DNA of 64,000 nucleotides, taken from positions 532,001 to 596,000 of the forward strand of contig JAMWET010000473.1 in NCBI GenBank assembly GCA_024036415.1, written 5' to 3'. Every line of letters starts with the position of its first letter. Positions within the stretch are counted from its first letter, which is position 1. Origin of the DNA: Prochilodus magdalenae (taxonomy: Eukaryota > Chordata > Actinopteri > Characiformes > Prochilodontidae). Both the position numbers and the translations under genes were made by a program. Of this stretch, positions 11,401 through 24,000 are shown one piece after another. Below the pieces are notes generated by a model. That model ran no database searches, was not told the DNA's origin, and worked only from the letters and a program-made list of their open reading frames with translations.

Positions 11401-13035
11401 TACAAGACTCTCAATTCAATGAGCCAATCACAACACGCCTTGCTGGGACTCCTCCCCCTGCGTTGCTGTTGTTGTGATTGTTCCTTTTTCTTTTTTTTGA
11501 TTGATTTTATTTATAGAGGTGTTACTCAGTGTTGGACATCCTTGGCTGCTTTTTAATTTTTATTTTATCCCTCCGTGAGAGTATGTGTGTGCGCGTGCAT
11601 GTGAGTAAGAGCATTGGAAAACAGACAATCATTCAGCGTGAATGTCTTGTTGTTTGGGATCACATAGTCACTTGGCCAGTCACTTATAAACAGTGGGTAA
11701 GCAGAGATGTTTCTAACCTGCAAACAAAGTGATTTTAAAAAAGCTTTTTAAAAGGAAAGGCAGAGAGGAAGAGTCTAGAAACAACAAATATTTAAACAGG
11801 AGTGGGAAATCTTCGGCATAGGCTTTGCATGTAATGCTACAAGTTTCCCAAAGCGCTAATCATCACAAGTGTAGATAAATACATAAATCCCTGGAGTTTT
11901 CAGCATACGTTTTAATGCATTCATTCATTTTCAATTATGACAGCACTTTGCGCAAAGCGTAATACCGCAGCTAAATGTATTGGTTGCTCAAGAAGATATG
12001 ATCTTCTTGGGATGAACATGTTTTTAGTTTAAGTGATGGTTTAAAGCCCTTTATTCTTAGCCACGATGCTGTTTTCAGTAATAAACCAACTTTGAGCTAA
12101 TACCTGAGCTATTAGTTGTGGATACAAACGTCGTTGCTAGCCAGTTTTTTTGTTGTGTCGCTGTGTTTTGTCATGCAAAAGGTATGGTTGTGTTCATAAT
12201 CATGGATCTGAAAAGATGATTCACCAGAAAAGGCTGTTCAGGTGAGATTTTAAGTGTTCACCAGACTGTGACAGGTGACTACATATCACTGTGGGAACCA
12301 GTTCAAATCTCCAGAGTGAAAACTGAAAAGCGGCGTTTTATTATTTCTGTGAAATGAACGGAGGACATGACACCAAACCAGGATACAACATGAAGATATA
12401 GTAACGGCAGGAAGCAGCATTTGATGTTTGCCATCGTGTGGGGAAAGTAAGAGCTTATGGCAATTGCTCCTCAAGAAGAGCTGGACACCGGAGCTGCATG
12501 TATAGGAGGAGGCTGTGAGCCCTTACTGGCCACTGCCCCTATTTCAAATGATTTGTACAGATAACGTCACGAACAATGACAATAAAAACCAGTCATCTGT
12601 GCGCATGTGTTCGGACTACATCCCAAATTCAGAGAACAGATGTCATCTCACCAAGAAAATGACTGAAATACTGAAAAAACAATGTCTGTTATTTCTTTTT
12701 GCGTTGTATGTATTTCTCTGAATATATCGTAGAATGTGTTTTTACAGTTCACAGTGTGACACCGTGTGCACATATGCCTACATATATGACAGATATGCTT
12801 AATTTATTTATGATCATTTGATCATTCGCTTTTATATTGGAACTTGCAAAGCGAGGCGGCGATTCTACGTGCAATTCCTTTGAATGAACTGAAGAACTGG
12901 AATTAGCGATTATCACGATTCACACTATCTCCTGTCTTGTTCTCTGTGAGGTGACCATCACTGTACAAATCCTTTAAGGAATTATAATGAGCCAGCTCAT
13001 GGTTCTTTTCCAAAATAAATTATTTTATTTTTCAG
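11401..13035 (+). other. sdk2: sdk2 3'UTR
   Basis: After the stop codon there are about 1.6 kb without coding potential. A canonical AATAAA lies at 13014-13019, followed by T/GT-rich sequence (13020-13065) of the kind that promotes cleavage. The exact cleavage site is not visible. A Tc1 element begins about 65 bases downstream of the presumed end. Confidence 0.7.
13014..13019 (+). terminator. sdk2: sdk2 poly(A) signal AATAAA
   Basis: This is a canonical hexamer with a downstream T/GT-rich element. It is the first well-placed hexamer after the sdk2 stop codon. Confidence 0.7.
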
Positions 13036-13100
13036 TGCCTCTGTTGTTCTCTTTTTCCTTTAAAATGATCTATAAATATTTTTTACATATGTTAAACATA

Positions 13101-13632
13101 CAGGGGTTGGACAATGAAACTGAAACACCTGGTTTTAGACCACAATCATTTATTAGTATGGTGTAGGGCCTCCTTTTGCGGCCAATACAGCGTCAGTTCG
13201 TCTTGGGAATGACATATACAAGTCCTGCACAGTGGTCAGAAGGAGTTTAAGCCATTCTTCTTGCAGGATAGTGGCCAGGTCACTACGTGATGCTGGTGGA
13301 GGTTCGTCCTTCTTGGTGGTATGCTGACATTACCCTGGATACCGTGGCTCTTGATACATCACAAAGACTTGCTGTCTTGGTCACAGATGCGCCAGCAAGA
13401 CGTGCACCAACAATCTGTCCTCTTTTGAACTCTGGTATGTCACCCATAATGCTGTGTGCATTGCAGTATTTTGAGCAGAACTGTGCTCTTACCTGCTAAC
13501 TGAACCTTCACACTCTGCTCTTACTGGTGCAATGTGCAATTAATGAAGATTGGCCACCAGGCTGGTCCAATTTAGCCATGAGACCTCCCACACTAAAATG
13601 ACAGGTGTTTCAGTTTCATTGTCCAAACCCTG
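13101..13632 (-). mobile_element. Internally deleted Tc1/mariner element with both inverted terminal repeats
   Basis: The element is bounded by TA dinucleotides (13099-13100 and 13633-13634), the target-site signature of the superfamily. Its ends are inverted repeats: the left begins CAGGGGTTGGACAATGAAAC, and the right, read in reverse, begins CAGGGTTTGGACAATGAAAC, followed on both sides by TGAAACACCT. The interior matches the two flanks of a familiar fish Tc1 transposon read from its 3' end. A large central deletion joins them near 13302, removing most of the transposase. It is non-autonomous and not much decayed at the ends. It lies just past the sdk2 3'UTR. Confidence 0.88.
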
Positions 13633-13634
13633 TA

Positions 13635-14947
13635 TATGATGAATGTTTTTTATACAACCATTTTAAACAAATGTAAAATAAATGAAAAATGATATTTTCT
13701 TTTCTAGCACTTACCTTTTCTGGATAAGTCAAAATGCAGACGTTACAACTTAACCCATAGGCATGGCTGTTATGCTGCAAAAGTCAGGTCAATGGATACA
13801 AAACTTAAATCAATACTGCTCTATGTTGTTTGCGCCAGGCAAGCTTCACTATTGAAATACATCCAAAATCTATTTACCAAAATAAATAGAATTAGTGAAA
13901 TTTAATTGAAATCAAATCAATAAAACTCAAACACACTGAATTTATTGAATATAGTCATGTAGTCATCTTTATTGCTGTTTTAAATTTATTCTCGGGCCTC
14001 ATTGTTTTTTGGATGGCTTAGCTATAACACTAGATATAAACTAACCCCACCATGTGGAGGATATGATTTAGCCTAGGTAGCTATAATAAAGTGCCACCAA
14101 GAGTTTAAGTGTGAATTCTGTGATAAATAAACAGCTTGATAACTGAAAACGTACTGTGGTGAACTTCTGTGAGAATCACCAGGTGATGTGATTATAATTC
14201 TGAACTGTTTTAATGCAGCAGTTTCAACTCACTGGGTGAATTCCCACAGAACTGAATAGTCAGGTAAGACATTTGCACCCCTAATATGGAGAGCATTGTC
14301 TAACTTCATTATACTTTCATCTTTCAGAGTCTTCTATCATGAGAACGTTTCTCCCTCTATCACCATCAATGTCAGATCCATAAAGGGATATGACACTTTT
14401 CAACCATCCAAGCAGCATCGGCCTCCGTTTCTTTTCCCCGGGCCAGGGCCTGGAGAGTGGGGCTGAATGAGAATGTTAAGTGAGTGTAAAATTCATGAAG
14501 ATCCAGAGAAACTGCGCCTGAGCCTCAGTGGGAGGGTGGGAGAGCTCGTCTGGAGATAATCTCTTTATTCCGGACCGGAAAGCATTGATCTGGACGTTTG
14601 GGCTACTGAAGAGATGTCAGGAGGGAGAAGGATGAAAACTCAATTATGAGGGAAAGGGGATTATAGCAAAGCTCATCAGTCTCCAAACCTGCAAGACACC
14701 AGATCTCTCAGTATCTTTTTGATTATAACTCTCCTCGGACTGTTACTTACTATCTGCAATGTCACTCTGTTCAGGAGTTTGTTGAAATACTTCCACATAG
14801 AAAAGGATGGCAAGGAAGTCAGGAGAATGTCCAGCTTTTTCTTAGGCACATTTTAAAGCATGAATATCATCAGATTTATTTTCTTTTACATTCACTGCCA
14901 AGTTTACCATTTTTCACATGCAAATAATTCACGTTTCATGCTCAGCC
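13635..14947. other. Intergenic sequence, no recognised feature
   Basis: This AT-rich sequence lies between sdk2 and cdc42ep4. The portion around 14340-14720 is more balanced in base composition, but I cannot assign a function. I see no exon. Confidence 0.6.
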
Positions 14948-15155
14948 ATGCACGTGACATAAGCAAGGACGGGCCTTATCACTGTACTTCACTGACCCAA
15001 CAGCAATGACAGTGGACATTCAGTGAACTGATGCCCTCCATTAGTTAGTGCTACCACCAATGGGAGACAATAGCACGACGCAGGACCAAGCACGCAGGCC
15101 GCAGGCCGCATTGACGACTGCCCTTAACACCACGCAAACTTCTTCAAGGACTGCA
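14948..15155 (+). mobile_element. Tc1/mariner fragment, second copy of the 8035-8720 family
   Basis: This shares blocks with about 8100-8300, in the same order: an 18-base match (cgtgacataagcaaggac, beginning 14951), sequence containing gacccaacag and gtggacattcag, and the segment containing acgactgcccttaacacca. It stops before the FSDESRF region and runs into an AT-rich tract (15160-15200). It is a truncated fossil with no reading frame. Confidence 0.65.
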
Positions 15156-15199
15156 TACCCTATATATGTACATACAGTATATATACATATATGAATATA

Positions 15200-16012
15200 T
15201 AGGAAGACATAGATACGTAAAAAAGGTGGATTTGCCTGAGCTCCTGGGCTTATGTTTTTTACATAACATTAAACACGCTCCTCTATTTCCAGGGCTGAGG
15301 GTTCTTGACACTCAACACTGAGTGTTCTTAATATTTGAAAATAAGTCTATATGATCTGGTAGGCACTCATTACCTTCTATCATGGTTCTGAAAGCTGGGA
15401 ACACAGCCAAATAGTGGAAATTACTTTTAAATATGAACAAAAAGACTTTGATGTTTCAAGGCTCTTAGTGAATGTATGAGATGTGTCTAACTCATGCACT
15501 GTTTTCATCTTGTTCTTTTAACTACACATGTACAAATCAAGTGATTAATGTGGTAACGGTATGTCTTTATTTTTAGTAGACTATTAAGTCACCCATAAAA
15601 CCATATGTACACAGAACTCTCTCTCTGGAAATCTGATACCTGACCTTGATAACAGCATTACTCCTAATGATCTAACTGTTTAGACATTCCATTCCTCTTA
15701 AGTACCGCTGCCTAAGGCTTTGTCTTGCAAGAGGATACTTCTCCCAAGGGGCCCACGGCAGAGGTGCAAATTACACCCGTAGCAGGCTTTTGTAAATGAC
15801 CATTCATCATGTGAATACACAAATGATCTAAAACCTGAGGGTGCCAACTAAGTCTTCAAACAGCAAGATGGCCAGCAATCATTCAACTGCAAGGGACCTG
15901 TCAGCATATTGCATTTCTATTAAGTGAATACTTTCAAAGGCTGGTAAGGCAGGTCATCATCCAAAAATGCATGACAACTCATTTCAAATATTTCCCAGGT
16001 TGCAACTGTAAG
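15200..16012. other. Intergenic sequence, no recognised feature
   Basis: This AT-rich sequence has no visible gene, RNA or repeat beyond the short AT tract at its left edge. Confidence 0.55.
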
Positions 16013-16013
16013 T

Positions 16014-16077
<64 letters not shown>
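16013..16077. repeat. (GATA)n microsatellite
   Basis: About 16 tandem GATA units run directly into an ACTTTATTGATC sequence. That junction is typical of the 3' end of a fish LINE read in reverse. Confidence 0.95.
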
Positions 16078-16400
16078 CTTTATTGATCACAAAGGATCAA
16101 TTTAGGGTTGTGCAGTATGAAAAACCTAAATGGGTCGGTACCGACAGCAGTATTATTAACTGTTAACTATAAACTATAAACTATAAACTATACATAGTAC
16201 AGGTCACTAACGATAAATATATAAATATCTCACTTCGCAAGGGGGCAAGAAATATATACAATAAATACAAATATAACTGTATACTGTAGAAAAGTAATAA
16301 ATAAATGTGCATGATTGTGCAAGGGACACAGTTATCAGCAGATAATGACTGAATTAACATAATAAACATGTGCATATATTGGTATTTAAGTGGAGTGGAG
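16078..16400 (-). repeat. Probable LINE 3'-tail sequence
   Basis: The segment ctttattgatcacaaaggat directly after the GATA tract matches, in reverse, the terminal sequence seen at many fish LINE insertions, which end in short tandem repeats. The sequence beyond it contains a small four-copy run of the unit actataa at about 16163-16190 and is otherwise AT-rich. No reverse-transcriptase sequence is present, so this would be a strongly 5'-truncated copy. Confidence 0.45.
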
Positions 16401-16550
16401 TGTCCAGGAGTTCAGATGTACAGTATATACAGTACGTGTCCAGAATGTCCAGGAGTTCAGGTGTACAGTATATACAGTAAAGTGTCTGAAAGTGTCCAGG
16501 AGTTCAGATATACAGTATATACAGTAAAGTGTCTGAAAGTGTCCAGGAGT
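16401..16550. repeat. Minisatellite, about 46-bp unit, three copies
   Basis: Units begin with tgtccaggagttca at 16401, 16446 and 16493, with a partial fourth at 16540, giving spacings of 45, 47 and 47 bases. Each unit contains tacagtatatacagta. Confidence 0.9.
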
Positions 16551-17071
16551 TTTTTATTTTATTATAATACAGGACAAGCTGGGGCTAGCCAGTTAGTATG
16601 CTAACCTCAGTAGATATCTCTGCAACACAAGACATGGATGTCTTTGACACACTGTCAAAACCTTTTTTAAAAATCTGTTGATAATTTTAGTTCCAACAAA
16701 AAACTTACATATTGCTGCTTTAAACAAGCCAATTGGTTTCCTATTCACCAGCAACTTAACTGAATATTCCATTCTACCTTAAATCCCCTTTTAATTCACT
16801 TTGTGTTTTTGAATTTAAATAGCAAGCAGCTTGTATAGGTAAATTAGATATTAGCAAGCCTCAGGTAACTAACGTTAGCATAGCAAACTAAATAGCATGA
16901 TGACTCATCTTATTTACACAAGGTTACAGGAAGGTACAAGAAGCCTTATATAATCTTTATTTAAACTGATAACTGATGATAATGTTTCCTGCCTGTGGCT
17001 GTTTTGACATGTTGCTTCTGTGTGATCATCACTGTCTCACTGTAATTCAGCAAATAAAAACAGAGCTTATC

Positions 17072-17213
<142 letters not shown>

Positions 17214-17639
17214 GATACACTGTCTATGTGGGCGGGACTTAACTGCTGTAGGTTAAAAAGGCGGATATATGTAAATTGATAGGTTCTCGGGACACCACAG
17301 AATGAAAACTTTATTTTTGCAGGTAAGTGCTTTCAGTATGGACTGAAAAATGAAAGTTTTGAATCTTTAACTATGTTTGTATATAATTCACTGTATAACA
17401 TAGAATGGAAATATGACTTACCATTATATAGGTTCTTACATCAAACGTACATAAACCAATAAATTGTCTAGTTTAGGCTCCACTACTGTTTGGATTACTG
17501 GTCTGTATTCAACTGAAGCCGCAGCTCGCTCAATAAAGAACCTGTAAGCTACGATAAAACAAGGTCATAGGCATTTCAAATAAAGTTCAAACCACATCAA
17601 ACATGCCGTGAAGTGAACAGGCTTTCATTACCATTCGGT

Positions 17640-18018
17640 TGGAAGTTCAGTCTGCCCATTTCATGCGCTGCCCCTTTAAAACCACCCGTACAGGGGGCGT
17701 GCCTGATGAAAGAAAGGGCGGAGCTGAGTTGAATGAGCCGCAGCACGAGCTCTGTGTTCGTTACACGCACGACAACAGGAAGGATGCGGTTCTCTGCTTG
17801 TGGACGCGATTTCTGTGCAGACTGTCGAGGCTGAAGGAGATGTAACTCACTGCTCCTCCTGCATATCCACTAGTACTGACTCTAAATTCGCCAGAGAACG
17901 CGAAAAACGTTGGAACTTTTGTGGTACTTATATTGAATGGAGGACCGAGCCGCGGGTTAAACCCCTGGTCACCTGAGGAGGAGGAGGGAGAGCCTACAAA
18001 CCGACACTGTTTACAACA
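17640..18018 (+). promoter_or_regulatory. cdc42ep4: Probable cdc42ep4 promoter and non-coding first exon
   Basis: This short region is clearly richer in G+C and CpG than its surroundings, with many CpG dinucleotides between 17660 and 18060. It includes a GC-box-like gggcggagc near 17725. No TATA box is obvious, which fits a CpG-type promoter. A strong donor, aca|gtaagt, lies at 18019; a second, tcag|gttagt, lies at 18034. The open reading frames here do not resemble proteins, so the exon would be 5'UTR only, spliced to the acceptor at 31204-31205. The transcription start cannot be placed. The link to cdc42ep4 is inferred from strand, position and the need for an upstream leader exon. Confidence 0.5.
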
Positions 18019-21000
18019 GTAAGTTCCACTTCAGGTTAGTTTCTGGCGGAGGCGCTTCAATTACAGCATCGTTTCATTCATAGAGTGGCACAAACGCTGT
18101 TAAATGGTTGTTGGTTTACTCGTGTGTGTATCATGTAGCCAGTGGTGTTTCAGCCAAGCGTTAACCATTAACGTTAATGTCCTTCAACTTGAATTGGCTG
18201 CAGTGAGCCCTCGAGCCGTTGGGCATCTCCTCGCATTCATTTTGAACTCCACACTTCTATAGAGCACAATGGATCTGTTCCACTTTCTTTCTTTTCTCTT
18301 TCACTAGGCCTCTTCATTTATTTGCCCATCACTGCTAACATGGTTGGATGGCCTCTAGTGTTCATCATTGTTCTCCATCCCTCGCCTTGTCTGCTTTGTC
18401 TCCCTAGCTAGGCCACGGTTATAGTTTTAAATTAGCATTTTATCCTTCAAAACGTCTTTCTTGCTTTTCTCCTCCTGTGCTTAAATTAATTCCATTTGCT
18501 ATACACATCACTATCCATCATATTTTATATACAGCATGCTACAACATTTTCTACACCTTTCCTTTTTTCTATAGTGTTCTAATCATTGGTTTATATAATA
18601 AGTGTAGTGCTTTAGTCTAATGCTTACTGTTGTCTCTCTGGCAGTTGATGTAGAGCCTGAACGTCTCAGGCAAGTAAAGGTTTAGCAGCCTTGTCGTTTC
18701 TTTGTTTGGAGGCCCTTGTAAGCATGAATGCTGGAGGCAGGGCAGACACAGCCTTGGCTTTGGTCCCTGACACAGCAGTAGCCAAATGGTGTTGCATGTG
18801 AACTGGCCAAATGCACCTGATTGTACTGAGCCTGCAGAGTTTGTAGCCTCTATGTTTTTTTTTCTCTCTTTCCTGAGATTTTCTGTTCTTTTAGTTGGTT
18901 TATATGCCACAGAGCGCGCTCAGCCGTGGGGTTAGTCATTAATAGATTTGCAGTGTCATGGGTGAATTTTTAATGAGGTGGGGGGAAAGCCCAGAAGCAT
19001 CTGGTACTTCATTTTGGCGTTTAAGAACCAAGATTCATTGTATACATTATAACTGTGTTAAGTTTCTAAAGGGTGTCATCATTACTTGATTAAACTCAGT
19101 TTAATTATTATAAACAGTAAAGAGTCTGATGTTTATGTTGTCAGTGAATCACCAGTGATTAGTTGGCAATTAGCATAATCATAAGGCATATTTTTGGTTT
19201 TCCTAACGTAGCCTGATGGACTTAATTTTTCTATATATATGTTCATAAAGTCCTTTTAAAGAGTGGCTAGTGCATGTAAATGGTCTACAAAGCTTAATTA
19301 GCCTAAAATGCAGCTCAGGTCAAACTGGGCACACCCTCACACGACACAGAGAGAGCTAGAAAAGTAAAAACCCATTGCTCTGAAATATCCAGTTCCAGTT
19401 TAAGTGACTCGACTTGTTTTAGCTGATTTTCTGGATCGAACTCTGGCTCAATTTGTTATGGCAGAAGCAATGCCATTGTAGGAAAAGCCTTAGCAGTGTA
19501 GATGTAGAACTAGCAGAATGCGTCTCTGCCGGTTGGCCAATTAAAACAGAGTAGGCAAGCTGACCAATTAGAGCACACTGGGCTCATTGGAAGGTATGCT
19601 CTGAAGACAGGAGTTCTTGCAGAACATTTCAGACAGAGTGTAAATACAAACATGTAGTATAAGAAAAAATGTTCAATTGGTTACATAATATTATGTCGAC
19701 ATTTCTAGTAGACCCAAAAATACAATTACGAGCAATAATAAGTTCCCTTTAACACCAGCTTCTCTGTTCCGAAGCCTTTAAGTAGCATGTTTAATGTGGT
19801 TTGAACTTCAGTTTCCAACAGTCTTTTAAGTATGCAGCCCAAGTTTCTATTTCATCACCCAGCATTACCCAGTTTCACAAACAAGGCAACCTAGTTTGTG
19901 TCTTTGGGCTTGATACACAACAAAACAACAATACACAACAAAATTCCCAGTATTGGAGAGCCCCTATAAGGAATGGCAAGGATGTATGTGTAGGAAAGTC
20001 ATGGGCTGGAGGCTGGGGAACCATTCTTGTGACCAGCGGATTGATCCCCTGAATTGATAGGGCGTGACTGAAGTCGTGCACTACAACAAAAATCTTTCCA
20101 TGTAAAAATTCAAAGCTTGTCCCAATATACAGTGAGGTCACACTGAATCAGGGATTTAAAAAAAATCAACCCAATAAATAAACAGAACAAACAGAAAGAA
20201 GAAATAAACAGAACATTTCAGGGTTTTGAAAATGTATGGTAAAATATATTTTACACTGCAAGTAAAATGAACACGATATTCTGGAGATTCTGCACTATTT
20301 CATGGTCACTAGTCAGATGTAAGCAAATATGAGACCTTGATTTAAGGCCCTTCTCAGTTTTTTTTAATTTTTTTTTATTAGTCTTATTGCTTCCATTAAA
20401 GCACATGATTAGATGGCTCTCGAGTGGCTTTTGCTCAAGCTTGTGGAGAACAGTGGTATGCTGTCATTAAAGAAGAAGGGGGATATAACAAATACTGATT
20501 GGAACATTAATGTAAGCATTTCAGAGATTGTATTTTGCAATAGTTATATAGCTGGCAATGTGGTATCATGTGCTTAATGGAGAAATGTAATGCAAAATAC
20601 AAAAACCGAAAACATAATTAAAACAAAACCACTTCTATGGTATACTCCTATATCTAATTCAGCATTCGCTGCTTGTATCAGTTCAACGTCAAATACTAGG
20701 TGTTGGATCAGTGCCAGTTCTAATTCTTGTACAGGTAATTTGTGTCCTAACGATATTAAAACAGTTGATTTTTACTGGGTATGTGTCTCGCTTTATCAAG
20801 CTTTCAAACAAGCCTCACGTCTGTGTTTGGTTGATTACACTTGCATTGATTTTCCCTTTAGCATAGATTTCGCATTGTGAAGTGGCTCAGTGAATCATTG
20901 CCATAAGGTCCATATCCTACAAAGCTGTCTTGAGGTCGTAAATGTGATGGGAGATATTTTCCTCCCCATCAGCAGTCGCACCTCCACCGTTTTTTAATGC

Positions 21001-24000
21001 ATTTCAAGCCCCCGGCAAGCTGATCAGCAGGCCGCCTTTGCCCGTATTAGTCTGGAAACCTTCCATTCCAGCCTTAGAGGTTAATGCATGCTATTATTCC
21101 TTGCTGTGCTCTACTGGAGGCTGTGCCAACAGCCTCATTACTGTCTTCAGTTCCTTTAACACACAGTCTTCTGGCCTTCTACCAAAATGGCTTGCATTAA
21201 AATGATATGCTTGTTCTGTGGTGAGTGCAGATTTACTAGGAGAGAGTGTACTTTCCCCATATCTGGAATTTCTGCAACACTCACAAACAGCATGTAGACC
21301 GTCAAATCAATATCTAATAGGAGTGATGTGTTGTAAAAGAATTGGGTTCTGTGCATGAGCGTTTGTAATCAAGGGCAATTCTGCTGGCTGTACTCAAATC
21401 AGAGAAGGCCTAATGATTTGTGTGAAGTAAATATATGTCCTTAATTTTTGATAGATTTTTGGTTTGTTGTTTTATGTTTGCCCACTTGAGGATTCAATCC
21501 AATTACTCTGCAGGTAGAAATATCCAGGCTAGTCCTGTCTTTCATTAGGACTTTAGGAGATCACCTAAAGGCCAAATGCGTTAGATTACCTACTGATATA
21601 ACTGGGAAGTAACTGTGAAATCAACCAGACATGTTTTGCTCCACAAAACTTCAGAAAGTCCTAAATATGTCCCTGACTCCATGTATAAGTGGCAGCTTGA
21701 ACCAGTGCTTTGGAAATGAGTGATGGTATCTCTATGCCAGAACTCAAGCTTCAGATAAAACATGAGTCTTTTAGAAGTTTTCAATGTTTGTTTAATCAAA
21801 AACGACCAAAAACGTTCATGCGAGTCACTGTTAGCTGCTAGATTCCCATAGGATGCTATCAGAAATTAACATAATGATATATGATGGTTTTCTCTTTAGT
21901 TTTTCTTATTTATTCTTTGTATGGCCCAATCTGGAGTAGGCCTAGATCAAACAGTGAGGGAGGCGTATAAATAACTATGTCTATCAAGCTCCCTTTGTTG
22001 GAGCAAAAACACATGTAAAATATGTATTTCATTACGCAGCTGATCATAGCTGATTCAAAATGGTACCCTTTTAATCTATGCTTTTGTAAGTTGAGGTATC
22101 TAATATAATCTAGTAATTATGATGGCCCATATTTGATCACATGATCACATTTTGTAATTCTGCTGCTCAGTGTGTTTTTCACTTGCTCTGTTTAGTATGA
22201 GGTCACTCTTACACAAGTCCCCGGTGTTTGAACATGGTAGCAGCCTCGACCTCAGCTGTTGTGTGTGCGGTTGCATGTGGCGAAATGTGTGCGTGGCTGT
22301 GACCGTTTTTCATCACAGGAAATTCCTTTAAGCAGCTTTTACAGTGCAGTGAATGCATCCGTCAACCCCAGGAGGCATTTCTGTGTGGTACATGTGTGAT
22401 TATTCTCCGAGTGCAGACAGTATGCAAGTTTATATGCTGGATGCAGCATACGGCTATTCGACCTCAGATTTCAGTGTAAACAGGAACTGTATGAGTCAGG
22501 CATGGCGCCTTCAAATGTGCCTAATCGTTGCATCACAGGGCCTATTTGACATAATGCGTTAGACTGGGCAAAGCAACATTTTAACTGTGTATTCAAGCTT
22601 GAACAATCACCGCCAATCTCTTTGAACCGGCCTACTGGCTAAATTGTCAAACTTTAGGCTATATAACCCGCTACTCTGAGTACTGCAGGCTTGTTGAATT
22701 CTATGGCTGGATAATGTCAGCTGGTGAATAGTGCAATGACGTTGTTGTTTTGTGGTGTTTGATTTATTTTTTTTCTCCCTTCTTTTTAGTTTTAAACCTG
22801 ATAAACCTCCACTGAACAATGGGAGGCAGAGCATGACAAAGCAAAATATAAAAAAGTAGATTTAAAACACATTGGATAAAAAAGTTGTCTTATTGCTTGT
22901 GGTGTGGATCTCCTATTTGGCACTATGTCTATGACTAGTCTGTCTACAGTGAGTTTTAAAGGCAGAATGTCAGCTCTGCCTGCTTTATGAAAAGTGTGAA
23001 CACAGCACCTCAGCATGTCTGAATTCCACCTTTTTTTTTTTGGGGGGATATTTTCTCTAATTCCAGGTCTAGTTTGAGTCCTAGACCTGCAAAAAAAAAA
23101 GACGTACAGTCTGACTTTGTGGTTGTAGCTCTGCAGTGAAGGCCCTCACACCTGACCGGACTCAGTTTTCAGTCTGAGAATGTTCACACCTGGAGTGAAT
23201 TTGCCTCGCTGGTATCTGAGCTTTCTCTGAATATTGGATGAATGCTCCTTAGGAGGAAAACTACTGTGAAAGTTGTATTCACTTCTTCCACAAACCTCCA
23301 CTATGACCCCTTTCAAACCGGCAGTTTTTGTTTATTGTTCTCAGTTTATTTCAATGATGTACTGTAAACTACAGCAACACAATTCGGACGCAATGCCACA
23401 TTGTATTTTTGGAAATGTACTGATGTAGATTGAGTTGCATTTTGCAGATTCTTTGTACAGTATGATGAACTATTTTGGGAATATTTGTGGAAAGTTCTAA
23501 TAATGTGAAGGATTTTGAAAGAAGGAATGTATAAAGGCAGCAGATTAAAGGAATTGGCTAGTGTTTCTATTTCAAGGATATACACAGCCTATTTGAATCC
23601 CATTTGGGGAAAATTACAAAATGCAGATGTTTAAAGTGCAAATGTTTTCAGCTCTTTTGTCACATATGAACAATGATAACTTCAGTGCATTATTTTCACC
23701 AAAATGATTTACCTATGTTGGATCACCTGAATCATCTTTATATTGTGATACTGATTACCAAATGGTATACTGTGTGCAGCCTTACATAAACAAATAACTA
23801 TGGGGTTGCGTTACCATCATTGTAAAAACTGTGTGAGTCTGTGTCTGTGAAAGCTGAGTAAATCAATTACTTCTTTAAACATGGGTCATGTCCGCTGACA
23901 GCCCATGTTTGGTTGGGCCACACAGTTGTTTGTTTGTTTGTCTTGTGCGTGACCAGTAATACAGTAAGTGATATGTTTATGGGAGTGTTTTGTTCAGGAA

